Assembly (NCBI RefSeq): GCF_001704415.2 | Contig: NC_030826.1 | Coordinates: 62,448,816-62,512,815, forward strand | DNA: 64,000 nt | Direction: 5' to 3' | Source: Capra hircus | Lineage: Eukaryota > Chordata > Mammalia > Artiodactyla > Bovidae | Part shown: positions 1 through 12,440 of the stretch, piece by piece | Layout: the number at the start of each line of letters is the position of its first letter | Position numbering within the stretch: the first letter of the stretch is position 1 | Notes under the pieces: generated by a model | What the model was told of the DNA's origin: nothing | The model's database searches: none | The model's input: only the letters and a program-made list of their open reading frames with translations | Program-made: the position numbers and the translations under genes

Positions 1-749
1 TCAGTTCAGTTCAGTCACTCAGTCGTGTCCAACTCTTTGCGACCCCATGAATTGCAGCACGCCAGGCCTCCCTGTCCACCACCAACTCCCAGAGTTCACT
101 CAGACTCACGTCCATCGAGTCGGTGATGCCATCCAGCCATCTCATCCTCTGTCGTCTCCTTCTCCTCCTGCCCCGAATCCCTCCCAGCATCACAGTCTTT
201 TCCAGTGAGTCAACTCTTCGCATGAGGTGGCCAAAGTACTGGAGCTTCAGCTTTAGCATCATTCCTTCCAAAGAACACCCAGGGCTGATCTCCTTCAGGA
301 TGGACTGGTTGGATCTCCTTGCAGTCCAAGGGACTCTCAAGAGTCTTCTCCAACACCACAGTTCAAAAGCATCAATTCTTCGGTGCTCAGCCTTCTTCAC
401 AGTCCAACTCTCATATCCATACATGACTACTGGAAAAACCATAGCCTTGACTAGACGGACCTTTGTTGGCAAAGTAACGTCTCTGCTTTTGAATATGCTA
501 TCTAGGTTGGTCATAACTTTTCTTCCAAGGAGTAAGCGTCTTTTAATTTCATGGCTGCAGCCACCATCTGCAGTGATTTTGGAGCCCCCCCAAAATAAAG
601 TCTGACACTGTTTCCACTGTTTCCCCATCTGTTTCCCATGAAGTGATGGGACCGGATGCCATGATCTTCATTTTCTGAATGTTGAGCTTTAAGCCAACTT
701 TTTCACTCTCCTCTTTCACTTTCATCGAGAGACTTTTTAGTTCCTTAGG
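1..749 (-). mobile_element. BovB (RTE) LINE, 3' part, 5'-truncated
   Basis: Read on the minus strand, this is the C-terminal part of the BovB reverse-transcriptase protein followed by the element's 3' end, which here lies at the window edge as TCAGT-type repeats. A 205-codon frame (11-628) is open and carries the family's FELWCWRRLLRVPWTARRSN block and an Arg-rich stretch before QRMRWLDG. The RT catalytic YADD region is absent, so the copy is 5'-truncated, near 749. It is close in sequence to the plus-strand copy at 46580-47556, which suggests both are fairly young. It is not a host gene. Confidence 0.95.
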
Positions 750-816
750 GCCATGCTAACTTGGAAAGTTTTTTAAAGCATATATTAAAAAATAAGCTTG
801 AAATACAAATAAAGTA

Positions 817-836
817 TTTTAAAAGAGTCTGACAAA

Positions 837-872
<36 letters not shown>

Positions 873-905
873 GCATGCATCACTTTGCTGTATACCTAAA
901 ACAAT
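817..905 (+). mobile_element. L1 3'-end fragment with (TG)n(TA)n
   Basis: A TG run (about 836-862) followed by a TA run (to 872) is embedded in the terminal segment of an old L1: AAAGAGTCTGA before it and CACTTTGCTGTATACC after it. The same arrangement recurs at 2370-2450, so this is a second short copy of that L1 3' end. Confidence 0.6.
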
Positions 906-1009
906 TAAGCACAAAGAACGTGCAAATAAATGGAAATAGTCAAAAGTTAATTGAAAAGTGGTAAAATGAATAAACCCCTCATGGGGGAGTAAAGCACAAA
1001 TAGCCAAAA

Positions 1010-2490
1010 CAAAACATTTCTACAAATTTTTCAAAAGATAATGAGAATATTATGAACAGCTTTATGACAATAAGTACGAAAATTTGATTGAAATAAACAA
1101 GTTTCTTGAAAATACAGTTTTTCCAAACTGGCACAATCAGTCCTACATCTGACTGGTCTTAAATCCTCTATTTTAAATTAAGTCTATAATTTTAACTCTT
1201 CCTACTAAGAGAACTCCAGGCCCAGACAGCTTCATCAGTGAGTTCAGTGAGTTATGTTTAAAGAAAATATAGCACCAATCTTATTTTCAAAGACTAGAAA
1301 AAGGAAATAATCCCTAACCATTCTATGACGGCCACACTGCCTTGATACTAAAACCTAGCAAAGACATTACCAAAATATAACAAGCTAATCTCACTCATAA
1401 ACTTTAAACAAATGATCAGCAGAATGAATCCAGCAATGTGTAAAGCTGATGTACATCACAACCAAGGTGGAATTTTCAATGAATGTTAGTTTGGTTTGAC
1501 ATTCAAAAATCAGTAAAAGATGTTGAATAAAGTTCAGCACTACTTATGATTTTTTTTGATGTAAGTACTAGCAAAGTAGGAATAAAGAGGAATTTTCTGA
1601 ACTTGATAAATGGCGCACACACTCTTCAACAAACACACTAAGTAGTGTACAGACATACGTATCTTACCAAGTAGTGAAATGCTAAACGCTGTCCCTTTGG
1701 CTTCATAGCAAGGATGCCTACCCTGACCACTTCCATTCACTATCACAATGGAGCACCAAGCCTGTGCAATAAATAACCCCAAAAAAACAACTGGAAGGTG
1801 TAGGTCTGAAATGGAAGAAATGCTGTTTACAGGATAACCTGATACATGTGTTTAAAAATCCACAAAGGCACAATGAGAATTAACAAGTGAGGTTAGCAAG
1901 GTTGTTAATATTAAAATGTATTTCTGCGTACTAGTATATCCTATATAAAGCAATAATCAGGTAGAATATAAAAAGTTTAAAAAGAAATCCTGTACACGTG
2001 CAGCAATGTTTGTAGCAGCAGTAGCCAAGGTATGGGGTTACTCAGCCATTAAAAACAATGGAGTGTTGCCATTTGCAGCAACATGGATGGCCCAGAGGTG
2101 ATCATGCTATGTGAGGTAAGTCAGATAAAGAAAATCAGTGTATGATGCAGCTTACATGTGGAGTCTAAAATAACACAAGTGAACTTATTTACAAAACAGA
2201 AATAGACTCACAGTCATAGAAAACAAACTCGCTGTTACCAAAGCGGAAAGTGGAGAGGTATAAATTAGGGGCATGGGATTAATAGACACACACCTCTATA
2301 TGTGAAACAGATAGACAGGCATTTGCTGTGCAGGGAACTGTGTTTAATATCTTGTAATAACCTGGAGGGGAAAAGAGTCTGAAAAAGTGTGTGTGTGTGT
2401 GTGTACACACACATGCATGCATCACTTTGCTGTATACCTAAAACGATCATTGTAAATCTATAGTTCAGTTTTTTTAATTTAAAGGTGATC
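1010..2490 (+). mobile_element. Decayed L1 (ORF2 RT region to 3' end)
   Basis: No frame is open, but conceptual translation in shifting frames shows L1 ORF2 landmarks in order: a TPGPD-like block near 1215, a TLIPKP-like block near 1345, a QVGF/IRKSI-like block near 1465-1515, and a CPLSPLLF-like block near 1700. From about 1990 the sequence is the artiodactyl L1 3' end (SAINNGVLPFAATWMA-like frame, then untranslated region) with a TG/TACA microsatellite at 2387-2412. Frame shifts and stops are dense, as expected of an old copy. Confidence 0.75.
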
Positions 2491-3209
2491 ACACAAAAAC
2501 AGAGCCTACAACAGTGGCAAAATATTGGCTACAGAAGAATATATGAGTTGAAACATATACCAGAATTCTGTACAAAACTAACCATTCTGGAAGGGAATGA
2601 AGGAAAGCCTAAATAAACTAGAGGGCACCATGTGTGGCAGACAGGGAACTGTCCTCTAGTTGCCCTTCAGGAAGGAACTTTCCATTCAGTCATGCAGGTG
2701 TGGCCTGCATGAAGCCTCCAGCTGCAGAGAGCTCCCTTCCCTGGGGCGACACAGGTCCCAGAGCTGCATACAACCAGTGAGAAGCAAGACAGGGGCATCC
2801 TTAGGACCATTTCTACCAAATACAGGGCACCCCCAAATCCTGGGCAACTCCCTGCTGCCTTGACTGGAGCTCTGTGGGGCCAGCATTGCTGTTTGGCTCC
2901 TTCCTAAGCCTGATCTTGCTGCCTTCACTTCCTCCCACAAGTGTTGATCCCTCATAAACGTGCACCTCAACTCAGCCTCTGAAGACTAACCTGTGACAGC
3001 TGACTCAGGAGAGGTCTCAGAGAGCAAGTGATGAGATGGGTTCAGAGGAGGCCCCCGACCCTGGTGGAGGCAGGTGGGTCTCAGGCAGTGCTCCGCACAA
3101 GGTGCTGGGCCAGTTGTTCACACTGTTGGTGCATAAGGGGGGTGTGCTGGTCAAAGTGGAAGCACTGGCAGACGTAGTGGAGGAAGCAGCTGCTGTAGAG
3201 AGGAGTGGC
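2491..3209. other. Unassigned sequence
   Basis: No recognised gene or repeat. Short overlapping frames on both strands have no recognisable domain or consistent codon pattern. Confidence 0.4.
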
Positions 3210-3997
3210 TTGGACTGCCGGGAGCCAGTGTGAGGAATCCCGCCCGTGACAAGGTCATGAGGAAGGAAGCTGACATACGCAAGGCGTGCTCAGACTTCAG
3301 GGACCCCTCTGGAAATTCCTAAGCATGTACCCCAACAAAAATCTGCCGGCTTTTGTGCTCTGCTTTTCCACTCTTCTGACATTTTCTGGAAAAAGTCAAT
3401 TCAGGGCTTTAGTCTTCTGCATTTGAAAGAGTGTTTCAATCCAAAAACCCTCTGATGGCTTTCTAGCCTGCCTGCAGGACTCGTACAGCTGCGCATGTGA
3501 TTGTTTGAGGCTCCTGACCGCAGGAGGCACAGGAAGCTTAAAACATCCTAGGAATGTAGGGGCTTCCGAGGAGTCAAAATCTTTAGAATAGGACTGATTA
3601 AAGGTTTCATTTTTTGGGTCAATGCTTGCTGCCAAATTTTCATATCCTTTATTTTTAGATATAGTTGGTATATAGAAAAACAAGTAGTAGACCTGGTATT
3701 AGCAACATTAGATCTTTGAGTTAAGTACCTTCTTTGTTATATCCCACTGCACCTTTGTTCTATAGAGATGTAACTTTAATGCTTTAAGGAGATGCAGATT
3801 AAAGAAAAACACTTCAGGGGAAACAAAATTAACATTCATTAAGGAAGAGAGCTAAAAAGTGTTAACAAGCCTCTTGGCCAAAAGATAATGTAAATCACCT
3901 GAGACCTTTTGTATACAAAATGATATACGGAAAGAATCTGGGTTGCGAACGCTACATCATTTTGTGTTATCCATTGATCTCCATGTTTTATCAAAAG

Positions 3998-4004
3998 TAT
4001 AAAA
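3998..4004 (+). promoter_or_regulatory. TATA box of solo LTR
   Basis: TATAAAA lies about 410 bp before the LTR poly(A) signal, in the expected U3 position. Confidence 0.6.
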
Positions 4005-4416
4005 GGCCTTCTGAACAATGAAGGAGGGGGCCAGGGGCCAGTTTCTCGGGCCAGCTTCTCGAACTAGCCTCTCGGCCTGGTTTCTTGGGACTCTGGCTCC
4101 CCCCGTGTCTCTCTCTCTCTCTTCTTCTCTCCCCTTCCCTCTCTCTGCTCTTTACTTTAACTTCAGGCTGAATCTCCACCTGGGGCGCGGAGGCTCGCCA
4201 GGTCTACTTACTTGCCCCGGCTGTTAAGACCCGCGCGAAAGGGAGCTTAAGGCGAGGCACCCTTAGATATTCAAGCGGGCGCCGGTGGCCCAACGTAGAT
4301 GGTGCAAATTCCTTGTCTGGAATTTTATTGGCCTTCCGCGTAAACCAAGCTATTCAGCCCTCTTCCTCCACTTAATCTTCCTACTACGCTACAGTTTCCT
4401 AATCTAATCTTATATT

Positions 4417-4422
4417 AATAAA
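4417..4422 (+). terminator. Poly(A) signal of solo LTR
   Basis: AATAAA (with an overlapping second copy at 4421-4426) lies near the 3' end of the LTR, as expected for the R region. Confidence 0.55.
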
Positions 4423-4500
4423 TAAACAAGTCTTTCCACGCCAACGCCGTCCACCCTTCGAATTCCCTGGATCCACCGGGGCTGGACCCCGGCATTGGAC

Positions 4501-5803
4501 GGCCATTGATGTGCATTGTCCGTGTTCTATGGAAAGATGCCAAAGAGCTGAAAGTAATGAGCAGCTGAAAGCCAGGTGTGAAAACTAGAGGCCTCCCTGG
4601 TTGCATGAAGCTCTCATCTCCTGCAGTGACAAGGCAGAGAAAGCTGAGGACCTAGACCATGCGGATTAAGCACGCAGCAAAGGCCGGTCTCATGCCAAGG
4701 TCAGGCCCTGGATGGGATGGAGGCAGATGGCCGATGAGGAAGATTTTGACTCCCCAGCTTCCTGTGGACTTTCTGAACCTGGAGAAGTGGCCCATCCCCA
4801 AACCCGCTGGAAGAGCCAACACTCCCAACCTTCTGGAACACACCACACAGAAGCCTGCCCCTGAGAAGAGCATAGGTTCCCTCCTGGGTCACTAGGCCTA
4901 TCACTGGCTGAATTCTCAGTACATAGGATTAGGGACACTAAGGGATTACATCCCACAGAAGGCCTGCAGCCCTCGCCAGCATCCGGGAACTGAACTCTGA
5001 GTGTGCTTGATCAAGGGACCGGAATATAACACTGGGTGAAGAAAAGTCTTGGCTTGGGAGAGCTCTCTTGAGATGCAGGATCTAACGTCTTAAGGATTCC
5101 GGGTCAAACTCACTATTAGAAAAGTGGAAGTTAGAGGATTGCCAGGATAGGAGGTGCGGGAAGCAAAAGGCTTTAGGATGAACTGTGCAGACCTGGAAAT
5201 AACCAGACACATCCCACCTCTTTTGGGGAGAGACATGCTGCCCAGCTGTGGGGAGTGACAGCTTCGAGCCGGCAGCACCTTGGGGCCTGGCTGGGCTGCC
5301 GGGTGCTGTTTTGCCTGGGGTCATACTCGGCCCGCCCTGCCCAGGGCAACCTGCGCTGTGACTCAGCATGGACATGCAGCCCAACAGAGGACACTCTGAC
5401 AACAGCAGCTGCCCCAGAGCAGCACACTAGGGCAGCCAGCGCTCTGGTCTGGCTCAGATTGCTTCCTCTGCCCAATTCTGGGGCTTGCCTTTTCCCTCGT
5501 AAACTTTTGCCATCCAAATTCCACTAAGCATCCGTTTCTGCACCATGACCTGCATACCATACTCCTGGTTTTTAAAGACTCGGAATGTTCAAGAGGTCAG
5601 TTCACTGCTAAATGCTCTATAGATTATATGAACCATATCAAAAAAGTGATCTTTATGTAATGTTTTTTGCACTAAAACACATTTATTTCCAAAGAGTATT
5701 TCCCATAGTAAGTTTTTGAAAGTAGGAAGTTAACAAATGTTCTGTGGGGCTGTATTTAAGGATTGACAGATTTGGAGGAGAAATGCTTTATATACTAAGC
5801 AAT
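4501..5803. other. Unassigned sequence
   Basis: No recognised gene. Frames of 60-115 codons overlap each other on both strands around 4650-5560 without domains, and are best read as chance openings in GC-rich DNA. Confidence 0.4.
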
Positions 5804-5804
5804 A

Positions 5805-5839
<35 letters not shown>
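5804..5839. repeat. (TG)n(TA)n microsatellite
   Basis: About five TG units run directly into about twelve TA units, at the edge of the following L1. Confidence 0.9.
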
Positions 5840-7480
5840 TCAGGACAAATGCAAACATTATTTTAAAAAGAATAAAATAGACAAAAAGATACAAACACCA
5901 TAGAATGGTAAAGCAATTCTGAATGTGTTAGGAAATGCAGAGGGTGAGGAATTATCAAGACACTCTTGAAGAAACAGGAGGTAGGTGGGCTCGCTCTACC
6001 AGACATGAAAACAGTATAAAGCTACAGAAATGAAGACAATGTGGTTTGGATACAAATACATGAATAGAAAACACAGACACAGTTCCTTTTTGAATGCTTG
6101 ACTTCTGTGAAAGGTGGGACTTTAGACTGTGGAAGACATCTTTGTCATTGCATGGTGCTAGGACAGTTGGATATCCTTACAGAAAATGGAACCTGACCAC
6201 CCCACACCATAAACAAAAATTAGCATCAGGTGATTTTATATCTAACTGTGAAGGACAAAACACTAAAAGCTTCTAGAACAGCGCAGCTGAAGAGGACATG
6301 GAAAAACTCCATGACCTGTGCTGTCCAGTGCAGGTAACTGAAGGACTGAATTTATTTCTGTTTAATTAATTTTCACTTAAATAGCCCCAAGTGGCTGCCA
6401 ACAGTTCAGAATTAGAAGATAATATCGAAGACTGTCTTTATGACCTGAGGATGTGAAAGACTTCTTCAGTGGGATACAAAAACCACTAACCAAAAAGAGG
6501 AAAAAAAAATTGCATTAAAATTAAGAATTTCTGTGCATTTAAAGATGCCATGATATACTTCAATAGAAAGAGGCACAAAGGCACATTACAGTAGAAAGAG
6601 AGATTTGCAGCACAAAGGGCTCATCTCCGGATTTATAAACAACTCTCAGATGAAAAAGAAAAAATCCCGAAGAAAAGTATGTAAAAGACTTCAACAGGCA
6701 GCACACCAAAGAGAGTATCCAAATGACCAATTAACATGTTTAAAAGTGTTCAAGCTCACCAGTAATCGGGGATACACAAACTGAAATCGTCATGAATTAT
6801 TACAGCACACCCAGCAGAATAGCTAAAATCCAATAAAAAATTGACAAGACTAGCGGTAAGACTGGAACAAGAGCATCTCTCAGATGGAGTTAGGGAGAGT
6901 TTAAGTCGGTGTGACCACTTTGAGAATCTGTTTGGCAGCATCTGCTAAATGAACCTGCAGTATAATCCACCATCTCACATTAGGAATATGCCTAACAGAA
7001 ATGTGTGAACTTGTACAGCAAAAGACATGTACATGAGTGCTCATAGTGGCAATATTTGTAACAATCAGGAGTTGGGTAGAACCTGTTAGCCACAGCAGGA
7101 AAATAATAAAATCATCATATTGTGCACCTTAAATGTATACAGTTTAATCTGTCAATTATAACTATAAAAGCTGGGGAAAAGAAGCTACATAAAAGTGTAT
7201 CCATACAAAAATAAGTAAACTACTCTAAGTTATACAGTGGCAAGCTATGCAGCCATGAAAAAAAATGAAGAACTGTTCCATTCAGCAGCATGAACAAATC
7301 TCACAAAGGATGCTAAGCCTAACACGCTTCATTACAAAAGAGTCCGTGCCTTGTAGATCCATTTATACAAAGTTCAAAATGCAAGTAAAACTAAGCTATG
7401 GTGTTGAAAGATATACATTTAGCAAGGCGACGATTGCCATAAAATTCAGCTTGAGATCACCTTCACAGGGAGGTGAAAAG
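5840..7480 (+). mobile_element. Old L1, ORF2 C-terminal part and 3' region
   Basis: Shifting-frame translation matches the C-terminal third of mammalian L1 ORF2: a GGLALPDMK-like block near 5985, a RTVGYPY-like block near 6160, and the segment around 6600-6830 that ends in TPSRIAKI-like residues. Stops and indels are frequent. A short hAT-like fragment interrupts it at 6312-6402. Confidence 0.75.
6312..6402 (+). mobile_element. MER5A-like hAT DNA transposon fragment
   Basis: CTGTGCTGTCCAGTGCA followed by an AACTGAATTT-rich, TTTAATTAATTTT-type stretch and AAATAGCCCCAAGTGGCTGCC resembles the non-autonomous MER5A family. It sits inside the L1, whose ORF2 homology resumes near 6405. The assignment is from memory of the family. 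Confidence 0.45.
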
Positions 7481-7565
7481 CACATGTGGACGCTTTGAGT
7501 TGCCTTAGGTGACATTTTCTAACATGGATCTATAGTATGGACTGTTGTCTTAGTCTTTTTAAGCC

Positions 7566-7790
7566 TCAGTGATGGTGGCGCTAGTAGTAAAGAACCTGCC
7601 TGCCAGTGGAGGAGACATAAAAGATGCAGGTTCGATCCCTGGGCTGGGAAGATTCCCTTGGAGGAGGAAATAACAGCCCACTCCAGTATTCTTGCATGGA
7701 GAATCCCATGGACAGAGGAGCCTGGCAGGCTACAGCCCATGGGGTTGCAAAGAGTCAGACACAACTGAGGCAACTTAGCGCACGCCCATG
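7566..7790 (+). mobile_element. Bov-tA SINE
   Basis: The tRNA-related head (GTAAAGAACCTGCCTGCC, B-box GGTTCGATCCCTGGG) is followed by the BovB-derived tail ending AGTCAGACACAACTGA. This is the usual full-length pattern. Confidence 0.93.
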
Positions 7791-8021
7791 ATAATCTGTG
7801 AAGGGCCCTAACATTTACCTGCTGGTCCCTGGCCAGACTGGCATCAAGGACAATAATCTGGGGGTGAGTAGTGTCTGGGGGCAAGAGACAGTGAGAGTGG
7901 GCACAGGGCGCCAGTCTGCCCTGGGGCAGCAGAAGCAGCCGTGTAACACAAGCAGCGCTGGGCTTTTCCTCCCAGCCCCAGTGAAGGCAGATGGAAGGCG
8001 CCATCCTGTACTCTAGTTTCA

Positions 8022-8508
8022 TGGTCCGGTTAGGGGAAGCACACCGATTGAAACCGCCCACCCTGGCCAGGCACCATAGTAACTATTTGCATGAGCTGTT
8101 TCACAACAGGAGGTCCTGGTAAGGAACACAGAACTGATAAGCCACCACCAAACAGAAGAGTTCGGGAAAGGTCAAAAGGAGACACCACGTGTCCAACCAC
8201 CTCCCAGAATCCTTTTCTCTGGCATCCATCTTGGCTGAACAAGGTGTGCACCACCAGGAAGAACTTGAGTCAGTATGACTGGCTAAAGACAACCTGGAAA
8301 CTAATCCTATCACCATAAAACCCGAGACTGCAAGCCATGTGACAGAGCTGTTCTCCTGGGTTTCCTTACCCTCCTGCTCTCCCCCGGAGGCCCTTTCCAA
8401 TAAAATCTCTTGCTTTGTCAGCACACGTGTCTCCTCGGACAATTCATTTCCAAGTGTCAGACAAGAGCCCAGTTTCAGGCCCTGGAAGGGGTCCCCCTTC
8501 CTGCAGCA
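8022..8508 (+). mobile_element. LTR (type B), plus orientation
   Basis: This 487-bp segment is the same LTR family as the reverse-oriented element at 32850-33329. Both contain the conserved GAAACCGCCCACCCTGGCC start region, GAGCTGTTTCACAACAGGAG, and the poly(A) block CCAATAAAATCTCTTGC (AATAAA at 8399-8404), and both end near TTCCTGCA. The first bases are altered compared with the other copy. I see no clear target duplication or internal retroviral sequence, so it is a solo or partial LTR. Confidence 0.75.
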
Positions 8509-8869
8509 GTCCTGTCACTCTTCCCAGCCGTTTGTGGGTGCAGCCCCTGAGCTCATGAAGCAGCCGTGTAAGCAGGTACTGGGGCAGGAAGGCGGGGCAG
8601 TGACTGGTGGGTATGGAGTTTTCTTTTGGAGTGCTGGAAATGTTTGAAACCAAACTTGGGGGCTGCACATCACGAAGGCATACTAAATTTGATTAATTTT
8701 ATGTGAGTTTCATCCCAATTTAAAAACAAAACTCATTGGATAGATTTAACAAACAAAAGACTATATTTTTCTCCTTCCTAACAAAGGCATATATTTCTTT
8801 CTGAAAGGAAATAGATTTTTAAAGGATTTCTGGCATCCTCAAAGTTGCCTACTTGCTTTTCTCAGTTTT

Positions 8870-9290
8870 TTTTAGGTTGTACAAAGCAAGTTTTTAAGGT
8901 GTACCACACGATGACTTAACGTGCATACACATTGTGAAATGATTACAATTAATACGTTCATCACCTTACCTTTTGGGGGAGGAGTGAGAACACTAAAAAT
9001 CCACTCTCTTAGCTGATTTCGAGTGCTCAGTGCAGTGTTGTTAACTGGAGTTAACATGCTGTAGTTAGATCTTTACAACTTCATCATCTTATAGCTGAAA
9101 GTTTGTGCCCTTTGACCAACCTCTCCCCATTTCCCCCACTCCCCAGTCCCCGACAACCACCATTCTACTCTCTGGTTCTAGGGGGTTGACTTCTTTAGAT
9201 TCCACATGTGAGTGAGATCACAGCGTGGTTGTCTTTCTGTATCCAGCTGGCTTCTCTTCGCATTGTGTCCTCTGGGTGCTTCCGTGTTGT
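8870..9290 (-). mobile_element. Old L1 3' region
   Basis: Minus-strand L1 3' sequence: the plus strand reads GTGTACCACACGATGACTTAACG, then a TGAAAGTTTGTGCCCTTTGACCAAC block, then TTAGATTCCACATGTGAGTGAGATC. These are standard landmarks of mammalian L1M 3' ends. Confidence 0.75.
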
Positions 9291-10365
9291 CTTGCCTTTC
9301 AGCCCTTTCTCCATCTGCCCTTCCCATCTCCCCTGGCCAGTTACACATATGAGCCGTGCACAGGCACCTCCGTGGGTCTGCCTTTGCGTCTGGCTTTCTG
9401 ACCTCCTGCAGCCTCTCTCGGAGGGCAAGTGCTGCTTTGCTGAGTCTGCTTCTCTGCTGGCGGTCCTCACACTGGTCTTGACAGGAAGCTGGGCTTCCTG
9501 GGTCCTGAGTCAGCAGAGTGGAAAGGAAATGAAGGCCACAGAGCAGTCAGAGAGGAAGCTGCCAACCTACAGGCAGAACTGACACTTCTCTGTAGGTCTG
9601 GAGGAGAGTCCACTCCTCTGATTCCAAAACATGGCTCCTGAAACACTGGCTCCTGGGTCAGCCAACCCTGGGCAAGCCTTCTGCCTCTCTCTGCAGTCAT
9701 TTGCCCAGATATAAAGTGAAAATGGCTGTGCGAGGATCTCAGGCGTCAACAGCCACGGCCTGGATAGAAAAAGTCTGCACAAGGGCTAGCGCTAACTCCT
9801 TTCAAAGATTTCTAAGAGGGGAGTTAAAAAAATGCCCATCTATTTCCTTCCTGCCTTTCCTCTCCCATGTTCCGGTTAAGAACTGATACCAAAAGAACAA
9901 ACAAACAAACAAAAAAACCTGAAACACCCTAGTAACCTATATTTTGGCATTTTGCAGTTGAACCAAGATTTCTTTCATGGGAAAGTGGCACTTAAATAGG
10001 ATAATGTGTTTAAGGACATTTCCTTCCTAGACCTGGTTGTAACTGGCAATTGTATTTAGGGCCCACAAGTCTAACTCCCCTATTTCTAGTCGTTGAAGAT
10101 TCAAAGTGGAGCTTTTTCATATGCACAGACAGCAGGAAGTACCCGGTTCAGTGATGAACTCTCATGTGGCAGCCTGGTCTGTAGAAGCATTAGGATGTAC
10201 TGGGAAAAGCTTGAACTCAAAGGTGGGTGACCCAGGCTTCAGTCTGGATGAGACCCTGGGCTGATTACCTCGCTTTCCTGGGCTTTCCTGCCTGTTAGAT
10301 AGGCACATTAGATTAAATGGTGTTTAAAGTTCCTTCAGTTCAATAGTTAAGGATTCCTAATGTCA
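9291..10365. other. Unassigned sequence with (AAAC)n
   Basis: No gene recognised. It holds a short AAAC run at about 9895-9916. The 124-codon frame at 9208-9582 starts inside the L1 and shows no domain. Confidence 0.4.
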
Positions 10366-10369
10366 CTCC

Positions 10370-10642
10370 TGGAGAAGGCAATGGCAACCTACTCCAGTAC
10401 TCTTGCCTGGAGAATCCCATGGATGGAGGAGCATGGTAGGCTGCAGTCCATGGGGTCGCTAAGAGATGGACACGACTGAGCAACTTCACTTTCACTTTTC
10501 AGTTTCATGCATTGGAGAAGGAAATGGCAACCCACTCTAGTATTCTTGCCTGGAGAATCCCAGGGACAGAGGAGCCTGTTGGGTGCCGTCTATGGAGTCA
10601 CACAGAGTTGGACACGACTGACGTGACTTAGCAGCAGCAGCA
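10370..10642 (+). mobile_element. Bov-A2 dimeric SINE
   Basis: Two BovB-3'-derived monomers in tandem, each with a GGAGAAGG-AATGGCAACC start, are joined by CTTCACTTTCACTTTTCAG and TTTCATGCA. The tail is a short AGC repeat at about 10631-10642. Confidence 0.95.
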
Positions 10643-12440
10643 ATGTCACCCGCAAAATAAAAAGGAGTCATGAGGGTTTGGGCTAAGAACCAGCCAGGGG
10701 AAAAAAATAGGCCCTTAAGGTCCTTTTTTTTTTTTTTTTAAGTGTGTTTTAAAATTACAAGTCGAATTTCACTTTCGGGGAAAAAACAACCCTTAGGCAT
10801 TTTCTGTTCTGTTTAGTTTAACTTTAATCTTTCTCCCCAGCAGATATCTCTTCAGTTGAAGGGCTTGGGGGAGGTTTCTCACACTTTCTACCTACAGGCC
10901 AGTTTACATACCAGAAGGGACTCGCTGGATTTTATCGAAAGTTGCTGCCAAGAGAGAAGGCATCACTTTAAAGAGACTTGCGGGGATCCCTGGCGCCTCT
11001 TGTGACACCGCGGGGCTGGTCCAGCATGAGCGCGATGACACACGCAGGGCTGAAATGGGTTCCACGCTCACGACCGAGGACTTGGCCTCCTGCCCTGTCA
11101 TATGTTATGGAACAAGCGTGTGCTGCTCTCGGGGTGTTTGTATCGGACAGGCAGTCTGCAGTGCTTGGGTCTAGACTCAGAGACCCTGGGACCCCCCCCC
11201 CGCCCCGCTGCCTCGTCACTTCTTTGGTATCTTGCCCACCCCCGGCTGTGTTTCTAGAGAACAGTTGAGGCCACACGGGTGTGACGTCCTGGGAGCAGGC
11301 GAGGCCCTCGACCGTGGCTTCGAGTTCGGATCTAATTGGTGTTCTGAAAAGCCTGCAAATGCACGCCAGTTTTAGATTTGGGAATTGTCAGCACAGGAGA
11401 GGTCCTCCATTGTGAAATTCTCCGGGGCAGGGTGGAGCAGACTTCCATAAAGCAAACTCCAGTCTCCCTAGCCTTCTGTGAAAACATTTGTACCCAAAGA
11501 GGAGTCCCTTCCAGCTCTCGGATGCGGTAGTAGAACCATTTTTCTCTACATGAAGTACTTTGTTAACCAGCTTGCCTATACCTTCGGAAAGGTCAAGTGC
11601 ATAACTTGACCTCAGTCCATCTTTTTGCCCCATAGGCTTGGTTGAAACGTCAATGTCCCTGCTGATTCTCCTCACAAGGAAGAAGCCTTCCAGTCACTGT
11701 GGTGCCCCTGAAGACAGCTGCTCAGGCCTGGATCAAGTTGTCAGGAGTTATTACAGTTCCTACTTGAACAGAGTTGGGTTTCTTTTCAGTGCAGCCTGTT
11801 TTATTTTTCTGGCCCTTGTGCTGTGGTTGCTCACACAGCTTAGTTGTATAAAGGCTTCTCTGAAGTCAGGAGCACGTCCAGCGCTACAGATGACCACTGG
11901 AGGTGGACGATGGTTCCTGAACCCAGACCCAGCTCTGCTTCCCGGGACTCTGCTTACAGATGAGGAAGAGGCCTCAGCCCCAGGGACCACAGAGCCAGCC
12001 GCCAGTGGATCCAGCAGCTGGACGTCCCCCTCCTGCTCTTCCTGCCCACCCCCCGCCCTTGCTCAAGCCCTCTTGTCCTTTCTTCCCGTCTTTCCCTTTG
12101 CCCTGCTTCCCATATCTTCCTTTTTTCCCTATTCAGATGGAGTCGCACTCAATTAAGCAGAGGCCGTAGCTATATTTCCTCTCGCGTCCTGGCGTCCGTG
12201 CGGTCGTTTTCATTTTCTTCTCTTTGCCAGCAGCACTTGTCTCCACTTCAACGTCCTCCACCACCTACCCAACAGCCTGTCCTTCACGCCGCCGGGCGGC
12301 ACCAGCACTGTCCCTGGAGTCACCGTTGCAGGACTTTCCTTACAGGGGACACATCTCACCTGAGAACACAGGCTTGTTACATGTCCCTGCCTGCCCAGTT
12401 CTGTTACCCGAGAGAGAAACTAAACTTCTATCACATTTGA
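10643..12440. other. Unassigned, GC-variable sequence
   Basis: It contains a T15-16 run (10723-10739) and a C run near 11191-11201. Overlapping frames (11638-12156, 172 codons; 10978-11276 on both strands) have no recognisable domain. I see no gene with confidence. Confidence 0.4.

Larger units (their letters stand above)
3216..4494 (+). mobile_element. Solo LTR (class II/ERVK-type), 1279 bp
   Basis: The segment starts TGCCGGG and ends CCCCGGCA, an inverted terminal match with TG/CA ends. It is flanked by an exact 6-bp direct repeat, TTGGAC, at 3210-3215 and 4495-4500. Promoter and poly(A) landmarks are in order on the plus strand: TATAAAA at 3998-4004, a CT-rich stretch near 4110-4145, and AATAAA at 4417-4422. 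No gag-pol-env lies between the ends or beside them, so it is a solo LTR left by recombination. A 6-bp duplication is typical of betaretrovirus-like (class II) integration. The family name is not assigned. Confidence 0.88.

Noticed and set aside
7620..7645. tRNA-like B-box sequences (also near 58195 and other SINEs)
   Set aside because: They lie in Bov-tA heads and cannot fold as complete tRNAs; they are SINE promoters, not tRNA genes.
11638..12156. 172-codon frame with a hydrophobic segment
   Set aside because: No recognisable domain, overlapping frames on both strands, and no promoter or splice context; more likely chance.
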